From Candidatus Angelobacter sp. (lineage in GTDB: Bacteria; Acidobacteriota; Terriglobia; Terriglobales; Acidobacteriaceae), in NCBI GenBank assembly GCA_025462835.1, contig JAOAPH010000035.1, forward strand, positions 19,562-83,561: DNA of 64,000 nucleotides, given 5' to 3'. Both the position numbers and the translations under genes were made by a program. Positions 11,601-21,536 of the stretch are shown here, one piece after another (positions within the stretch are counted from its first letter, which is position 1; each line of letters begins with the position of its first letter). The notes under the pieces were generated by a model, which was not told where the DNA came from, made no database searches, and saw only the letters and a list, made by a program, of their open reading frames with translations.

Positions 11601-14600
11601 AATCCAACAGTATCCACAGTAATGCCGGTAATGGAACCATTAGCGTCGACTGCCGCCGAGGCTGTTGCGCCGGTGCCTCCTCCTCCACTTAGGTCAAGCA
11701 AGGTGATGATGGGAGTAGTGTAACCAGCGCCTGGGCTGTTAACAGTAACTGAAGTTACCGTCCCATTAACATCGATTGCAGCGGTTGCTGAAGCACCGCC
11801 CGCGCCGCTGGAAATCACAACTGCCGGGGTTGTGGTGTATCCGGAACCTTGGTTATTAACAATGATGGATGTCACGGTGTTGCCTGCCAGCACCGCTGTT
11901 GCAGTGGCTCCCGTCCCACCTCCGCCTATTAAAGAAACGGCCGGCACAGCCGTATAGCCGCTACCTGGGCTGACCACGGTGATCGCGGTCACGTTTCCCG
12001 ACGCTACCGTGGCGGTCGCTGCGGCACCCGTACCACCTACCGCGGCAATCATTGCAGCATCAGGGATAGCACAAACGACATTTGCTCCCGGCGATGCCTG
12101 ATTGCAGAACGAGGGCATCGTGGTGGCCGTAAACTTCGCCGTCGAAGGATTGGTAAAGCTCTGCGTGATAGTTACGTTGGTAGCGTTCAGAGGACCATTG
12201 TTGGCGTAGTTGACCGTAAAGGTAAGGGGCTGTCCCGCGCGTACCGGATCGGGGGCTGCGCTGAAGCCTCCATTGTTTGTTACATCGAGATCGGCACCGG
12301 GAGCGCGATAGTCCACGTTAATAACAACGTTGGTGCTGCCCGTCCCCGTGAAAACTTGCGTGCTGTCGCCCGCGGTTCCAGCAGCCGTGACTGAATTCGG
12401 CAGAATATTGCTGGCGGCTTGCGTGAAGTGTCCATCGAATACGACGTGTCCCGTGGCACCGTTCGCGATGGACGCAATGGGACATGTAACCACACCTCCT
12501 CCGGTAACGCAGCCAGTGCCCGCCGCCGGCGTTGTGATGTTGTCGACCACGAAGTTGGCGGGATATGCGGAGGAAACCACGACATTAGTTGCATCGTTGC
12601 CCTGCAAGCTATCGTTCTTCACACTAATGTCATAGGTGAGAGAGGTGTCGGAACCCTGGTTATATATGTTGCCAGCCGGCACCGTGACATTTGAGATCGC
12701 CGTTCCGGTCACGGTCAAATTGATGATGCGGGCGTTGGGCAGATTGAGCGTGCCGCTCGCGGGATTGCTCGCACTTGGCTTCTCTGCCGACGCAACGGTT
12801 CCTTGCAGAGCAATCGGGTTGATTGCGCCAGGGCATGAAGCTGTGGTGCACTCCGCCGCATTCGTAGGCGTTGCCGAAACTGCAATTACCGTAGAGCCGC
12901 CTGCAGTGATATTGCCCAGCGAACAGGTAACGCCGCCAGGTCCGCCGGAAAGGCTGCCCACGCGGGGAGTCGAACACGTTCCCGACACAGTACCTGAAAA
13001 TGTGGGCGCGGGACTGATCGTAAGCAGATCATTGCCGCTGCCGTCATTAGGAATCGGTAAGTCGACAGTTGTCGCCGATGCCGCATTGGCGTTGGTCACT
13101 GTCCATTTGTAAGTAATGGAAGTGGGGGATGTGCCATCGGTTCCGACCGGCAATGGCGGCACCGGGGTGAGTTGCGTGCCGTTGATCGTAAATCCCGGTT
13201 GCGTGTTTGAATTGGCCTGCAGCTTGGCGACGAAGGAACCCGTTGCAGTCACGGGCGTCGTCTGGAAAGCACTAGAGGTGACTGAAACACTTCCATCCGT
13301 TGTTCCCACGACATAGGCTTCTGGCTCAGCCGAGGCCGGGAACCGTCCTGCCATTCCGGTGATAGCGTCCGTGCCGGCACCGCCGAGGAAGGTGCTATAG
13401 ACCAAAGCAGTGCCAGTACCGTTTACCCGGGCGACGAAGCCGTCCTGAGGGCTGGCATTAGTGGATTGCAGCGCATTGATATCAAATAGACCAGCCGCCG
13501 TCTGCGTGGTTGTCTGGCCGGCAATATAGGCTTCGCAAGCGTTTACACCATTGCAGGCGGGATTTACGAAGATTGCGTTTCCGATGGTCGATCCTGTTCC
13601 ACCTAGATATGCAGAATAGGTGAATGAGGCGCCTCCCGCGGCGACCTTCGCCACGAACGCGTCTTCCGTCCCGGCAAATCCTCCTGACTGAATCGTGTTT
13701 GTCTTGTCAGGAAACTGTGGAACAGAGGCATTGGAAGAAAGAGTGCTGCCAGTTACATAGGCATTCCCTAGCGCGTCCACTGCAATGGCTTTGCCCTCAT
13801 CGTCCCCGTCGCCACCCATAAGCGTTGCATACTTGGCTTTCGCGAGCACTGCAGCGCTGTTAGTTCCGGGTGAGCCAGTTCCGACGGTAGAGCCTGGGTT
13901 GCCATGGCAATTGGCGGCGTCGCTATAAGTAAACCCAGTCCCGCTTGCGGTGACGACTGTGAAAGTCCCGTCGAAATCGTAGCCATTGTTATTCATGCCC
14001 ACGCCACTTATTGTCACGATGTCATTCACTGCAAATGTGTTCGCAGCGGTGATCGTTACAGTGCCGGTATTGGCACAACTGGCGACGGTAATCGGAGCGG
14101 ACTTAGTATTGGCATGAACTACAAAGCCGTCTTGTGTACTGCCCTTGGTGGTCTGGGCCGCACCAGCAGTCGTGGGAAAGGTAGCCGAGGCAGTTTTGCC
14201 TGTGAGATACACGTCATCTATTCCAGCGGCCACAATGGCATTGGCAGCATCACTGCCCGCGCCGCCGAGATATGTGGCGTACTTTAGGTCAGCTATGCTG
14301 GCACCGGCCGGATGCAACTTGACCAGGAAAATGTCATCGGCGCCTGCATTCGTGTTTTGAATACCTCTCCCGAATGATGGTGCAGTTACATCCGTACTGG
14401 TTGTCCCTTTGATAAAGCTGAAATCCGCGGAGTTGGTCGAGCCACTGACATAAATGTCGCCGTTACTGTCCACTGCAATGCCGTTACCGACGTTACTCGT
14501 GCCCGAACCAGAGAGGTAGGTGGAGTAATCCAGCGTTGTGCCGTCAAAATGCAGCTTCGTGACAAAGACTTCAGGTTGAGCGGCCGTAATGAATGTGGCT

Positions 14601-15973
14601 GTCGCAGTTGCTCCTGTTCCGCCACCACCGGTAATCGACACAGTGGGCGCTGAAGTGTATCCAATTCCTCCGTTTGTAATAGTGATTAAAGTCACTCTCT
14701 TGCTGGTGGTGTTGATGGCGCTGGTTGCCAATGCGCCGGAGCCGGCACCGCCGCTGATAGTTACCGTTGGCGCAGAAGCGTAGTTGGTAGTCCCCACGTT
14801 GGTGATTTGAATTGAACTAATCGGCAAGTGACCGCTGAACGCGCCCGTGGTAGTCGGGTAGTCGGTGGAGCTAGTCTGACCAGTGATATAGGCGTTTCCA
14901 GCAGTATCTACTGCGATTGCGTTTGCTGTGTCAGATCCGGTGCCGCCGATAAACGTAAGGAAGCTTAGCGTTGTGCCGGAAGAATTGAGCTTGGCAACAA
15001 AGACATCGCCAGCACCGCCCGGACCGCAGGTCGCACAGGCAGTCGCGCTCTTCGGTGCAAACGGTCCCGCAGTTACAACCGTGCCCGTGATGTATGCATT
15101 GCCGCTGCTGTCGACAGCAATCGCCTTAGCCGTAACCAGGGATGCGGCACTGAGATACGTGGAGTAATTCAAGACGGGATCAATGACCAGTTCTTTGCTG
15201 CGGTCATATTCTCCGACACGGAAACTCACGCGATTTCTTTCCAACTGATATCCGCCCGCGATCTCCACGCGGGAGCCATTCTTTTCCTGATAGATCAGCG
15301 GCTTCTTAAATCGTAGTTCGCCGTTTTTTGTTTCTAGAACGAGATCGCCCGATGCATCGACGCGAAGCTTCTGTGCCCCACTTACTTTCAAAGCAATCTT
15401 GTTAGGGTCGGCGCCGGGAGCAACTACGAAGTCATGTTCCAGTTGCTGCTGGTTACCGTAGTAAAGAAGATCAATGCCGGGATAGACGCCGGCATATCGG
15501 ACCTTGGAAAAGTTCTCGATATTGGTACGCCACTTGGCAGGGTTATTTCCAATGAAGTAATTCGTCTTGCCGGGCAACAGATCGAGTCCGCTCGCGGGTA
15601 TGTTCGAATGCGCTCCCGCGATCTTGAGCCGGACTACATCGCCGTTTTTCCCATTCTTATCGGAGGCTAGCGAAAGTACAGCCTCATTCCCGGTAAGGAA
15701 TAGGTTATAGCCAGCTCCGCGGGAGACGAATTTCACGCGAGAATCGAGTTGTCCACCATTCGCTTCAAATGCCAAAGGCAGCCGGCTGAAGGTCGCCGAC
15801 ATTTTGGCCATATCCGCAGCTTTGCCCGAGACACTGGGAACGGCTAATGATTTGGAGGCTTTCTCCAATACCTGGGCCGGCAGGAGAACACTGCACGAGC
15901 TTAGCGTCAGCAGTAACAGGCTTTTGGAAACGAGCGAGCGAATGGAAACGGTGGACTTACTTGACATGGTCAA
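5621..15973 (-). CDS. Giant secreted SBBP-repeat / DUF11-repeat surface protein (3450 residues)
   Basis: After a signal peptide (about residues 1-34), residues about 60-290 match the N-terminal domain that usually precedes SBBP repeats ([30 protein letters not shown]). SBBP beta-propeller repeats run to about residue 935 ([30 protein letters not shown]). A very long array of DUF11-type beta-sandwich repeats follows to about 2900 ([22 protein letters not shown]). The C-terminus has a hydrophobic stretch, SRRKK, a second hydrophobic stretch ending in a lipobox-like FQASC (C3395), a glycine run and a short beta module. Four blocks of unrelated glycine-rich modules interrupt the SBBP and DUF11 repeats. 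The likely role is a surface or extracellular adhesion/structural protein. No enzyme motif is seen. Confidence 0.88.
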   Translation of the reverse strand: MTMSSKSTVSIRSLVSKSLLLLTLSSCSVLLPAQVLEKASKSLAVPSVSGKAADMAKMSATFSRLPLAFEANGGQLDSRVKFVSRGAGYNLFLTGNEAVLSLASDKNGKNGDVVRLKIAGAHSNIPASGLDLLPGKTNYFIGNNPAKWRTNIENFSKVRYAGVYPGIDLLYYGNQQQLEHDFVVAPGADPNKIALKVSGAQKLRVDASGDLVLETKNGELRFKKPLIYQEKNGSRVEIAGGYQLERNRVSFRVGEYDRSKELVIDPVLNYSTYLSAASLVTAKAIAVDSSGNAYITGTVVTAGPFAPKSATACATCGPGGAGDVFVAKLNSSGTTLSFLTFIGGTGSDTANAIAVDTAGNAYITGQTSSTDYPTTTGAFSGHLPISSIQITNVGTTNYASAPTVTISGGAGSGALATSAINTTSKRVTLITITNGGIGYTSAPTVSITGGGGTGATATATFITAAQPEVFVTKLHFDGTTLDYSTYLSGSGTSNVGNGIAVDSNGDIYVSGSTNSADFSFIKGTTSTDVTAPSFGRGIQNTNAGADDIFLVKLHPAGASIADLKYATYLGGAGSDAANAIVAAGIDDVYLTGKTASATFPTTAGAAQTTKGSTQDGFVVHANTKSAPITVASCANTGTVTITAANTFAVNDIVTISGVGMNNNGYDFDGTFTVVTASGTGFTYSDAANCHGNPGSTVGTGSPGTNSAAVLAKAKYATLMGGDGDDEGKAIAVDALGNAYVTGSTLSSNASVPQFPDKTNTIQSGGFAGTEDAFVAKVAAGGASFTYSAYLGGTGSTIGNAIFVNPACNGVNACEAYIAGQTTTQTAAGLFDINALQSTNASPQDGFVARVNGTGTALVYSTFLGGAGTDAITGMAGRFPASAEPEAYVVGTTDGSVSVTSSAFQTTPVTATGSFVAKLQANSNTQPGFTINGTQLTPVPPLPVGTDGTSPTSITYKWTVTNANAASATTVDLPIPNDGSGNDLLTISPAPTFSGTVSGTCSTPRVGSLSGGPGGVTCSLGNITAGGSTVIAVSATPTNAAECTTASCPGAINPIALQGTVASAEKPSASNPASGTLNLPNARIINLTVTGTAISNVTVPAGNIYNQGSDTSLTYDISVKNDSLQGNDATNVVVSSAYPANFVVDNITTPAAGTGCVTGGGVVTCPIASIANGATGHVVFDGHFTQAASNILPNSVTAAGTAGDSTQVFTGTGSTNVVINVDYRAPGADLDVTNNGGFSAAPDPVRAGQPLTFTVNYANNGPLNATNVTITQSFTNPSTAKFTATTMPSFCNQASPGANVVCAIPDAAMIAAVGGTGAAATATVASGNVTAITVVSPGSGYTAVPAVSLIGGGGTGATATAVLAGNTVTSIIVNNQGSGYTTTPAVVISSGAGGASATAAIDVNGTVTSVTVNSPGAGYTTPIITLLDLSGGGGTGATASAAVDANGSITGITVDTVGFGYTSAPTVIISGPQSFTISGLAPLDATQAFVNLGSTVAITTTGGTTDTPSLNSSATLSPGPVIRHENQLSVSGFSAPSTVSNSSPGFNYTFTVANAGFDPADNTHVILSLPQNTKPVSSSPGGACGGTLTAPDCNIGTVPIGGAGTAIPVTVSVTPPSLLAAVNQGPNYLGSITSIASADAINVCGGCVTTAGPLTTNVQRQTTLTLSSFVETNPAVGTGATATATVAAGGVTAVNVTAPGTGYSVAPSVALVGGGGTGATATATVAAGAVTAINVTSPGTGYTTPPTVFIAAAVASTGSITYQATVNNAGVDPATNVVLGLNLPTGYALVGSVTQVSGSVTLTCTGTAPLNCTIPTIAATGGSQQVNVTITPAAVSTPTIATAVLNASAQLDLSLSTSDFDSSGTITLTSSTVNTIEERRADLHMVSANATAAVSSDGNITHTITVSSSGSTATNVSVLLTFDHNYRFQSSNSVSGLGAPVCNVTFTATTRACTLPNLPTGTTYIFNVIVQPESGIVQTNSPGQNKTNVSLLSATISAAVIEPTPDTTNPDTTTSAAVTEVRQQANLVASGGTNGLTQSSATVTSGVPVTYTLTVANDNTGGLGPDADVGATVTFTFSANAHNFTNFDGSQSGAIGTGLGTCTPNAAAGTVSCVVANQATPLQSGAQRTGKITFTPPLLIGGALSAQYTGSAVIQSPMAYDNGTNGAAGSDNTSNTVTSTVQTQSDVKITSVVATSPTLASPIQAGANIGDGDPLQYTIKFTNVGDDAGSLTHPVKLTHTLPDETISLVHYGYKVNSVTWSSSIPGNIGSCTVNGGNVFPAGPAAVVVCQSATGIIQGGEVITITETGVANIAPTQNPPSFAFTDSVTIPVDVLGWNDPTSSNNSGNAQAFNVVRTADLGVVQSGGIVVRPILTATSLPDVAGTNFVVTKHNAIQYDITVQNLSLGSAVSNVVVDSVLPSTPSTSALTFTSGTNCSVLLAGPPQTIHCTVPGSLGPVGSGTDMATVSFVLTPNATLPLAGSPTVSLSFNPAVSASGNTDTNPANNSNIPAQITVQRDSDISVAIVGPAVPVTVTSPAPGVTPTFNYIITASNSGPSVATGIRVQDQLPSASDLQFVSASWPTVGSTTSGTCAVGIGTNVNCDLGKMDVGASVPITFTVRPVLSVLVANKLGISNPVTISSPDVSETTNVAPDADSWPVDLRGQADLSVAITPTPVPQPGAHTNISGNGTASHVLVGDRVSYDVQITNNGPYPAGSQITLTDTIDARVNLISAADAGGTGFTCVAATCSASSLQVGGVAHVAIVTDVPPSAVPAGQKTTLTNSAVVTQYTNGTNVVNDITDNAHANNTASTPTIIADAAEDLVISQTAPPTALTPAAGGPANSAAFTVKVTNNNDVPSGRSAATNVQVVNAVTISPNNSVTSITAPAGCVVTAVTLLNASSDKATVTCTLAGSIASGASSSFTFSMTPTKPGTISNSPTVTSTTATNVTNVEVDPDTSNNTLSAAAIAASTITVNNTPPGPQTVNPVDPISGIPNTNVSIFFPNVTISGSSFVTVTSTPANGSLASTLVPTTTYYNLASAAVSTTPLKICVNYTGTSFLNSERVRLYSVNTGSDITSSLDQVANIVCGNFNNNLTTSLTGSTANSFAVSEPKNTPPQLKPGQTILASASPSQQSSGKGVTGTSVTLSSNIIDNDIGQGCFTPKGSTAANGAANSCSDVLTFTWTGQFVDGTVKVFTCTSPYTAAGSCKTPDGSVLNGENLDVSVTTTAQTLHLTVSDQTNDPATGVLGPIAVPLSQTGTSTAGTATVTVNKGQTGTFNVLTVDYTGTTPLNLSFTGAPSLSASQITCSASPATLSGPVTGQSVTVLCSTQGQVFAMSAPPRNMNRGDAPMVATMVGFSGLPLVGLLLLPGKSRRKKMLKIWAMFGLLLLMVAFQASCGGGGGGSFGGAPVLQNAGTPAGTYTVTVNSATGLTAHYGATPNATPATSLTLVVQ
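10725..10960 (-). repeat. Two-copy [12 protein letters not shown] module block inside the DUF11 array
   Basis: Codes for about residues 1672-1750 with two near-identical units ([20 protein letters not shown] and [20 protein letters not shown]). Their DNA is also nearly identical, suggesting recent duplication. It splits a DUF11 repeat that resumes at [15 protein letters not shown]. Confidence 0.65.
11560..12055 (-). repeat. Four-copy [12 protein letters not shown] module block inside the DUF11 array
   Basis: Codes for about residues 1307-1471. Four tandem units of about 38-40 residues follow the pattern [20 protein letters not shown], then an Ala/Thr strand, then VTSxxVNSPG. DUF11-like sequence ends at NVVCAIPDA before the block and resumes at [12 protein letters not shown] after it. 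Confidence 0.65.
13860..14105 (-). repeat. Inserted VTISGVG-type module inside the SBBP region
   Basis: Codes for about residues 624-705: [17 protein letters not shown], then [19 protein letters not shown] and [15 protein letters not shown]. It separates [10 protein letters not shown] from [15 protein letters not shown], two parts that would otherwise form one SBBP repeat. The type of module (state change, gap, then FTYSD-like end) resembles repeats familiar from phage and metagenomic fibre proteins. Confidence 0.5.
14580..14825 (-). repeat. Inserted [12 protein letters not shown] module block inside an SBBP repeat
   Basis: Codes for about residues 384-465. Two copies of a roughly 35-residue unit (GYTSAPTV, then GGGGTGATATA; first copy degenerate) lie between the two halves of one SBBP repeat, whose sequence resumes at [20 protein letters not shown]. 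The reading frame is preserved. Confidence 0.65.
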
Positions 15974-16327
15974 ACCCTCGACTTCTTGAACTGGACATGC
16001 AAAAAGGAAAATCAGGGGGGCCCACGAGGCACACTTATGCGTGCAGCGTTTGAAGCAATAAAAATTCAGGGGAGGTAAGCCGTCGGAAGTCTATATCAAC
16101 TACCGCGACAGTCAATGTTTTTCTTGGGCTTGAATAGCCTTAAGGCATAAATCAGCAGCGACTACTGCGAAGCACTAAGTCCTTGAGTCGAATACCTGAA
16201 AACTCACATTGGCACATCGAGGACAGATACGATAAACTGCGGCGTCATTCTTTATTGCGCTTGATCACACTTCAAGGTTGCGGGCAATCAGACCTGTCGC
16301 GCCAATCGACAGCTTTGGGCTTTATTC
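15974..16327. other. Divergent intergenic region (giant protein / cyclase)
   Basis: A 354-base divergent spacer that must hold promoters for both genes. I examined it for a c-di-GMP or other riboswitch and for -24/-12 sites and found none that I could support. Confidence 0.4.
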
Positions 16328-17632
16328 ATGGATAAAAAGAAAACTACTGTCAGCCAGTTGCTTGGGTCCGTGGGCAACCAGGCTGCGGCCGCGGCCGAAC
16401 TGGAAAAATTCCGGCGCAATATCACCATCCTGTTCACTGACATCAAGGGGTCAACTTCCTATTTCGAACGCTACGGAGATGCAGCGGGATTGCTGATGGT
16501 CTCCACATGCAATAACGCGATCGGCGATATCGTGCGTGAGCATGGCGGCAAAGTCATCAAGGAGATAGGCGATGCGGTCATGGCCAGCTATGACGACTGC
16601 ACTTTGTCGGTCAAAAGCGCCATAAAAATGCAGCAGGCAATCTATGAGGACAGTCTCACGAAGCCTGAACAGGACCGCGTGGCCATCCGCATTGGACTGA
16701 ACTACGGCCCCGGCATTGTCCGTGAGCACGATGTTTTCGGCGATGTCGTGAATGTCGCTTCACGGGTGGAAAGCGTGGGATCGCCAGAGCAGATCGTCAT
16801 CTCTGACACGCTGTACGAGCAAGTTGCATCCAGCGGTCAATTTAAGTTGCATGCGCTCGGGCGCTTTGCGCTGAAGGGCAAGGGCGAAAACCGCGAGCTT
16901 TATGAAGTCCAATGGACGGATCGACTACAGCCACGTCGCGCTGCTGCGCATACCGTGGTTATGTCCAGTTCAAAGGCCATGGCGGTGCCTCGATTCAAGC
17001 TCCTCCGCGTACTTAAAGACGGCAGCGTTGGCGACCAGTACAAGCTGAAGAACGACCAGTTGGAAGTAGGCCGGCTTCGCGGGGATGTTCAATTTCCGGA
17101 AGACGACAAGATGGCTCCGCTCCATGCGCGCTTCTCTGTCGAGAAAGATCAGCTCTTCATCGAGGACATCAGCGGAGTTAGCAGCGTGTTCATCGGACTG
17201 ATCGCAACCTACACCATGCGCGATGGCGACATCATCCGCATGGGCGAACAGATGTTCCGCTTCCGCGAAAAAGTGGAAGCAGTGGCGAATGCCGCAGCGC
17301 GCGGCACTACGATCATCGATCTATCGGCGACCATGGACGAGCCGGTTGCAGAATTGATTTTCGTCGGCGCAGACTTCCTCGACACACCTGCGCGTCTGCC
17401 GCTGAACGAAGAAGAAATAAGTTTTGGTCGTAGTCGCGGCACATTCGTCTTCCCAGAAGACCCTTTCATGAGCCGCGCTCACTGCAAGATCTATCATCGC
17501 GGAGAAGATTTCTTCGTCGAGGATTTGGGCAGCCGCAACGGAACGTTTATAAAAGTCCGCGGCAAAGCGCCGGTGCCAACCGGCGCCACCGTGCTAGTAG
17601 GCAGTCAAGTATTCAAACTTGACGTGCAATAG
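16328..17632 (+). CDS. Class III adenylate cyclase with two C-terminal FHA domains
   Basis: 434 residues, cytoplasmic. The cyclase domain (about 30-195) has metal ligands D38 (ILFTDIKGST) and D82 (KEIGDAVMA), the adenine-specifying pair K78 and D135 (REHDVFGD), and transition-state residues N142 and R146 (NVASRVES). This set indicates an active adenylate rather than guanylate cyclase. Two FHA domains follow. The first (about 218-315) is degenerate: it has VGRLRGDVQF but lacks the SxxH core serine (PLHARFSV). The second (about 340-434) is canonical: FGRSRG, SRAHCKI, GSRNGTFI. FHA domains bind phosphothreonine, so cAMP production is probably controlled by Ser/Thr kinases such as those in this window. 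It starts 354 bases from the divergent giant surface-protein gene. Confidence 0.9.
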   Translation: MDKKKTTVSQLLGSVGNQAAAAAELEKFRRNITILFTDIKGSTSYFERYGDAAGLLMVSTCNNAIGDIVREHGGKVIKEIGDAVMASYDDCTLSVKSAIKMQQAIYEDSLTKPEQDRVAIRIGLNYGPGIVREHDVFGDVVNVASRVESVGSPEQIVISDTLYEQVASSGQFKLHALGRFALKGKGENRELYEVQWTDRLQPRRAAAHTVVMSSSKAMAVPRFKLLRVLKDGSVGDQYKLKNDQLEVGRLRGDVQFPEDDKMAPLHARFSVEKDQLFIEDISGVSSVFIGLIATYTMRDGDIIRMGEQMFRFREKVEAVANAAARGTTIIDLSATMDEPVAELIFVGADFLDTPARLPLNEEEISFGRSRGTFVFPEDPFMSRAHCKIYHRGEDFFVEDLGSRNGTFIKVRGKAPVPTGATVLVGSQVFKLDVQ

Positions 17633-17788
17633 TCTCCTCGCTCTCATCACATAAATTTTGCGCGTCCGCCACTCTTCATATAAGCCACCGTTCTATGGAT
17701 TTCCATATCTGGCGCTGAATAATATCCCAATCTAAGTACCTCGATTTGCCAAACATCTTTTTGATTCAGCAACTTAGAATCGATTTTG

Positions 17789-17806
17789 TTGGGCACCTGA
17801 ATTGCC
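17789..17806 (+). promoter_or_regulatory. Sigma-54 (-24/-12) promoter candidate for the receptor at 17888
   Basis: TTGGGCACCTGAATTGCC has GG and GC exactly ten bases apart and also matches GGCAC and TTGC of the -24/-12 consensus. Transcription would begin near 17817, giving a leader of about 70 bases before the ATG. Confidence 0.6.
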
Positions 17807-17887
17807 TAATAACAGTTATTCGGAAATTGTCTTTTATTGGTACGGTTTTCGGCTCCTCCGTTTTTAACTCCATGAAGGGAAACTCAA

Positions 17888-20800
17888 ATGACCACTAAGT
17901 TTAGAGGGTACCGGTTAGCTCTAGCGGTTATCGCCACGCTGGGCATTCTTTTCTCTCTTACGCTACCGCTGGCCGCCCAGGATGCGACCGGTAAAGTAGT
18001 CGGCACGGTGACTGATCCGCAAGGCGCTGTTGTAGCCGGCGCGAAAGTAACTGTTACGAACACTGCCACCTCGGTCACTCGCGAAGCGACCACGGCTGCT
18101 GATGGCACCTTCTTGGTGAACGCATTGCCGATCGGTAATTACACGGTAGCAGTACAAAAAAACGGTTTCACGAAAGCCGTCTCACCCGTCCAGCAATTAT
18201 TTATTAACCAAAACCTACGCATGGATATGAAGCTTGCGGTAGGTGCCAGCACGGAAACAGTGGAAGTCCAGGCGCAAGCCGCCGGCGTGGAAACCATCAA
18301 CGCCACCCTCGGCCAATCTGTCACCAGTCGTCCCTTGGTGAACCTACCCTTGAACGGACGCAACGTTTTTCAGCTCGCGCTCTTGCAGCCTGGAGTTACT
18401 GAATCGAATAACCCTGGTAATACCAGCGGCGGGTCGGGTTTCAGTATTGCGGGTGGGCGTGGAGACTCCGTTACTTATTTGCTTGATGGCGGTATGAACA
18501 ACAACTTGCTAAACAATGCTCCGGTTTATAACCCCAATCCGGATGCAATCGCAGAATTCAAGATCCTCACCAGCAACTACACCGCCGAGTATGGACGCAA
18601 CGGCGGCGGAATCATCAGCGTCGTAACTAAGTCGGGCAGCAATGGCCTACATGGCAGCGCTTTCGAATTCGTTCGCAACGAAGACTTGAATGCCAATTCT
18701 TATTTCAACAAGCAACAGGGATTTCAGCGCGACATCTTGAAGCGCAATCAGTTCGGCGGCACATTAGGCGGGCCGGTCATTAAGAATAAGGCTTTCTTTT
18801 TCGTAGCGTATCAGGTGCAACGTCTTGTGCAGCAGGTTTCAAATACTCCACAACCGACTTTCACGCCACGTGAGTTGACTGGGGATTTCTCCAAATCAAG
18901 CGGTGGTGCTCCAGATCAGAACGTCGTTACGTTCCTCCAGGCGAATCCGTTCTACCAACCCAATACTGCATTAGCGGCACAGGGCATCATCGATCCCAAT
19001 AAGATCGACCCGGTCGCAAAAAAGTATATTGCCGCTGGTCTGATCCCGACCTCAGCCACAGGCATCTTGAACGAACAAGGTCCAGGCAAAGACAACAACA
19101 CCGAGTTGACTACGAAGTTTGACTTCAACTTCACTGATCGAGACAAACTTGGAATTACCCTGGGTCGTACTCCAAGATCGGTGGTCGCGAACTATCGCAG
19201 TAATGGAAACACGGGCTCAGTGTTCAGCAGCTCTAACAAATATCCGATTGCCAACGAAAGCACCAACCTCTTCAGCAGCATAGCGTACACAAAAATTTTC
19301 ACGTCTAACGTGTTGAATGAAGCCCGCTTCACGGCTCAGCGCGCGCATGGAATTTCATTTACTCCTGGCGCGACACTGCCTGTTCCTTCTGCTCTAGGCG
19401 TCGGCGTCACCCCGGACTTGCCGAATGGACCGCCACGACTTGGGTTTGGCAGTGGCATGTCCCTCGGGTTTAGCCCCAATGGACCGCAGGACATCGTCAA
19501 CAATACCTTTATTTATTCAGATACTGTGTCGTGGACAAAAGGCAAGCACAACTGGAAATTCGGCTTCAACTTCTCTCCGTACCAGAACAACACTGTCTAT
19601 GATTTCTACGGCGACGGTGAATTTGACTTCTATGGGACCGGCGGCGGTAGTTTCTCCCAAAACGATTTCGCAGACTTTCTCATGGGCTTACCGGATGAAT
19701 ATTTCCAATTCGGCAATGCCCCATCGAATATCCGCAGCAAGTCCTATTACGGGTTCGCGCAAGATGAATGGCACGTACGTCATAACCTGACGCTCACGCT
19801 TGGTATTCGGTATGAATACAGCTCACCTAAACTCGATACTCAAGGTCGCTCGTTTAGCCTGGCCAAAGGTAAGCAATCCACCGTCTTTACCAAGGCTCCG
19901 GTTGGGGTCCTGTTCCCCGGCGATGCTGGCGCTCCCACTGGTGCCAACTTCCCGGACAAGAACGACTGGGCGCCACGCGTTGGATTTGCGTGGGACCCCT
20001 TTAGCAAGGGAAAAACCAGTATTCGCGGGGGTTTCGGGGTCTTCTACGATGTACTGAAAGGCGAAGATAACCTTCAATTCAATGGTCAGGCTCCTTTCTT
20101 TGGCTTTGGCGATATCTTCTTCGACCCGATTGCCAATCCCGCTGCTTCTCCGGGGTATTTCAACACTCCTTGGACGACTAACAACTCCGGCACTCCGAAC
20201 TCGTTCCCGTCGAAACCTCCCGCCAGCAATATTGACTTCGCAGCCGCTGGCTTCACGCCGTTCGGCGGCGGTGGCGTCTACTTCGTTGACCCGAACCTTC
20301 GCACTCCTTACACCTATCAGTACAACCTGAGTGTCCAGCAGCAGCTCCCATCGAGTGTAACTTTCGAGACCAGCTATGTCGGCAGCAGGTCAAAGAAGTT
20401 GACATCGTTGGTGGATAGCAACCCATTCGTTTTGGGTACCGGCACTCGCACCTTTAACACCGTCCCGGGCGCAAGCTTTGCCCGTCTGGACACCTTCCGC
20501 AATGTGTCGAGCGCGTACTACGACAGTATGCAGACGAGCTTGACCAAACAAAACTCGGACACCGCATGGCTGGGAAATACCTATTTCACACTGGCATACA
20601 CCTGGGCTCACAACATTGACACTGCATCTGGTTTCCGTAACCGAACCAGCAAGGTGTCTTACTATCAACCCAACCGCAATCGTGCTTCGTCAGACTTTGA
20701 CATCGCGCATCGCATCACCTTCAGCGGCGGATGGGATCTACCCCTGGATCGCAAGTGGAGCAACCGCCTTACAAAAGGATGGAGCATTTATCCGATCGTG

Positions 20801-21337
20801 AGCTGGCGAACTGGCTTCGCGCTGGATGTCTTAGGAGGGCTACCCGCTTCCAGCGGAAATTCAGGACCATCAGGAGCTGGTGATCGCGAGTTGGTATATG
20901 CCAATCTAGTCGGCGCTACAGCGCAGTTCGATCCTCACACGACGCAGACGTTTAGCCTGCCAATTTGTCCGGGTGACCAAGTGCGGGCTGGAACAGGTGC
21001 ATTCTTTTTCAACCCAACCGTGTTCAACAAATGCTATCCGAGTACAGGAGCGGTCCAAGCCAATCCCGCTCTGGCTACCTACGGCACACTTCCGCGAAAT
21101 TTCTTCCGCGGTCCGGGCCGTATCAACGCGGATATGACGATTGCAAAGAACACGCAGGTCTATGAAAGATTGAATATGGAATTTAAGGCCGACATATTTA
21201 ACGTCTTCAACCATGCTGAATTTGACAATCCACAAACAAACATCCTTAGCAGCCAATTTGGTCAGGTCACGGGTACCGGAAGCCCTGGAAACCCGCAGCC
21301 ACGCATTATCCAACTGGCGGTAAAGTTTACATTCTAA
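17888..21337 (+). CDS. Oar-like TonB-dependent outer-membrane receptor
   Basis: 1149 residues. The signal peptide ends near PLAAQ (about residue 31). A carboxypeptidase-regulatory-like domain (about 33-120: GKVVGTVTDPQGAVVAGAKV, TAADGTFLVNALPIGNYTV) is followed by a plug with PLNGRNVFQLALLQPGV, YLLDGGMNN and TAEYGRNGGGIISVVTKSGS. The rest is a long beta-barrel region ending in VKFTF, with the terminal phenylalanine typical of outer-membrane barrels. The start is supported by AAGGG nine bases upstream. A strong terminator follows it, so it is probably a single-gene unit driven by the -24/-12 site at 17789. The substrate cannot be read from sequence; glycans or proteins are usual suggestions for this family. 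Confidence 0.92.
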   Translation: MTTKFRGYRLALAVIATLGILFSLTLPLAAQDATGKVVGTVTDPQGAVVAGAKVTVTNTATSVTREATTAADGTFLVNALPIGNYTVAVQKNGFTKAVSPVQQLFINQNLRMDMKLAVGASTETVEVQAQAAGVETINATLGQSVTSRPLVNLPLNGRNVFQLALLQPGVTESNNPGNTSGGSGFSIAGGRGDSVTYLLDGGMNNNLLNNAPVYNPNPDAIAEFKILTSNYTAEYGRNGGGIISVVTKSGSNGLHGSAFEFVRNEDLNANSYFNKQQGFQRDILKRNQFGGTLGGPVIKNKAFFFVAYQVQRLVQQVSNTPQPTFTPRELTGDFSKSSGGAPDQNVVTFLQANPFYQPNTALAAQGIIDPNKIDPVAKKYIAAGLIPTSATGILNEQGPGKDNNTELTTKFDFNFTDRDKLGITLGRTPRSVVANYRSNGNTGSVFSSSNKYPIANESTNLFSSIAYTKIFTSNVLNEARFTAQRAHGISFTPGATLPVPSALGVGVTPDLPNGPPRLGFGSGMSLGFSPNGPQDIVNNTFIYSDTVSWTKGKHNWKFGFNFSPYQNNTVYDFYGDGEFDFYGTGGGSFSQNDFADFLMGLPDEYFQFGNAPSNIRSKSYYGFAQDEWHVRHNLTLTLGIRYEYSSPKLDTQGRSFSLAKGKQSTVFTKAPVGVLFPGDAGAPTGANFPDKNDWAPRVGFAWDPFSKGKTSIRGGFGVFYDVLKGEDNLQFNGQAPFFGFGDIFFDPIANPAASPGYFNTPWTTNNSGTPNSFPSKPPASNIDFAAAGFTPFGGGGVYFVDPNLRTPYTYQYNLSVQQQLPSSVTFETSYVGSRSKKLTSLVDSNPFVLGTGTRTFNTVPGASFARLDTFRNVSSAYYDSMQTSLTKQNSDTAWLGNTYFTLAYTWAHNIDTASGFRNRTSKVSYYQPNRNRASSDFDIAHRITFSGGWDLPLDRKWSNRLTKGWSIYPIVSWRTGFALDVLGGLPASSGNSGPSGAGDRELVYANLVGATAQFDPHTTQTFSLPICPGDQVRAGTGAFFFNPTVFNKCYPSTGAVQANPALATYGTLPRNFFRGPGRINADMTIAKNTQVYERLNMEFKADIFNVFNHAEFDNPQTNILSSQFGQVTGTGSPGNPQPRIIQLAVKFTF

Positions 21338-21361
21338 ATAGACGTTGCATTTGCACCACTC

Positions 21362-21393
21362 AGGCTGGATCTTCGGATCCAGCCTTTTTTTAT
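21362..21393 (+). terminator. Rho-independent terminator after the receptor at 17888
   Basis: A perfect 10-bp stem AGGCTGGATC / GATCCAGCCT closed by a TTCG tetraloop and followed by seven Ts. Confidence 0.95.
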
Positions 21394-21536
21394 TTGCCCG
21401 CGCCAATCCAGCATCCACCCTCTCCGGCTCGCGCCAATTCACGCCAGCTCTCGAATAGCGCAACCTTCAGCTCTCGATTCATGCTCCAATTTTTTTAGCA
21501 ACTTAGCTCTTTGATTGTTCCCCGCGGAGATCCCCC

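Noticed and set aside
6516..15170. Many open frames of 60-160 codons on the plus strand opposite the giant gene
   Set aside because: They are shadows of a Gly/Thr/Val-rich gene with few stop codons on the other strand. They have no ribosome sites and no domain-like sequence.
15974..16327. Possible c-di-GMP or other riboswitch upstream of the giant gene
   Set aside because: I found no GEMM core motif or other class signature on either strand.
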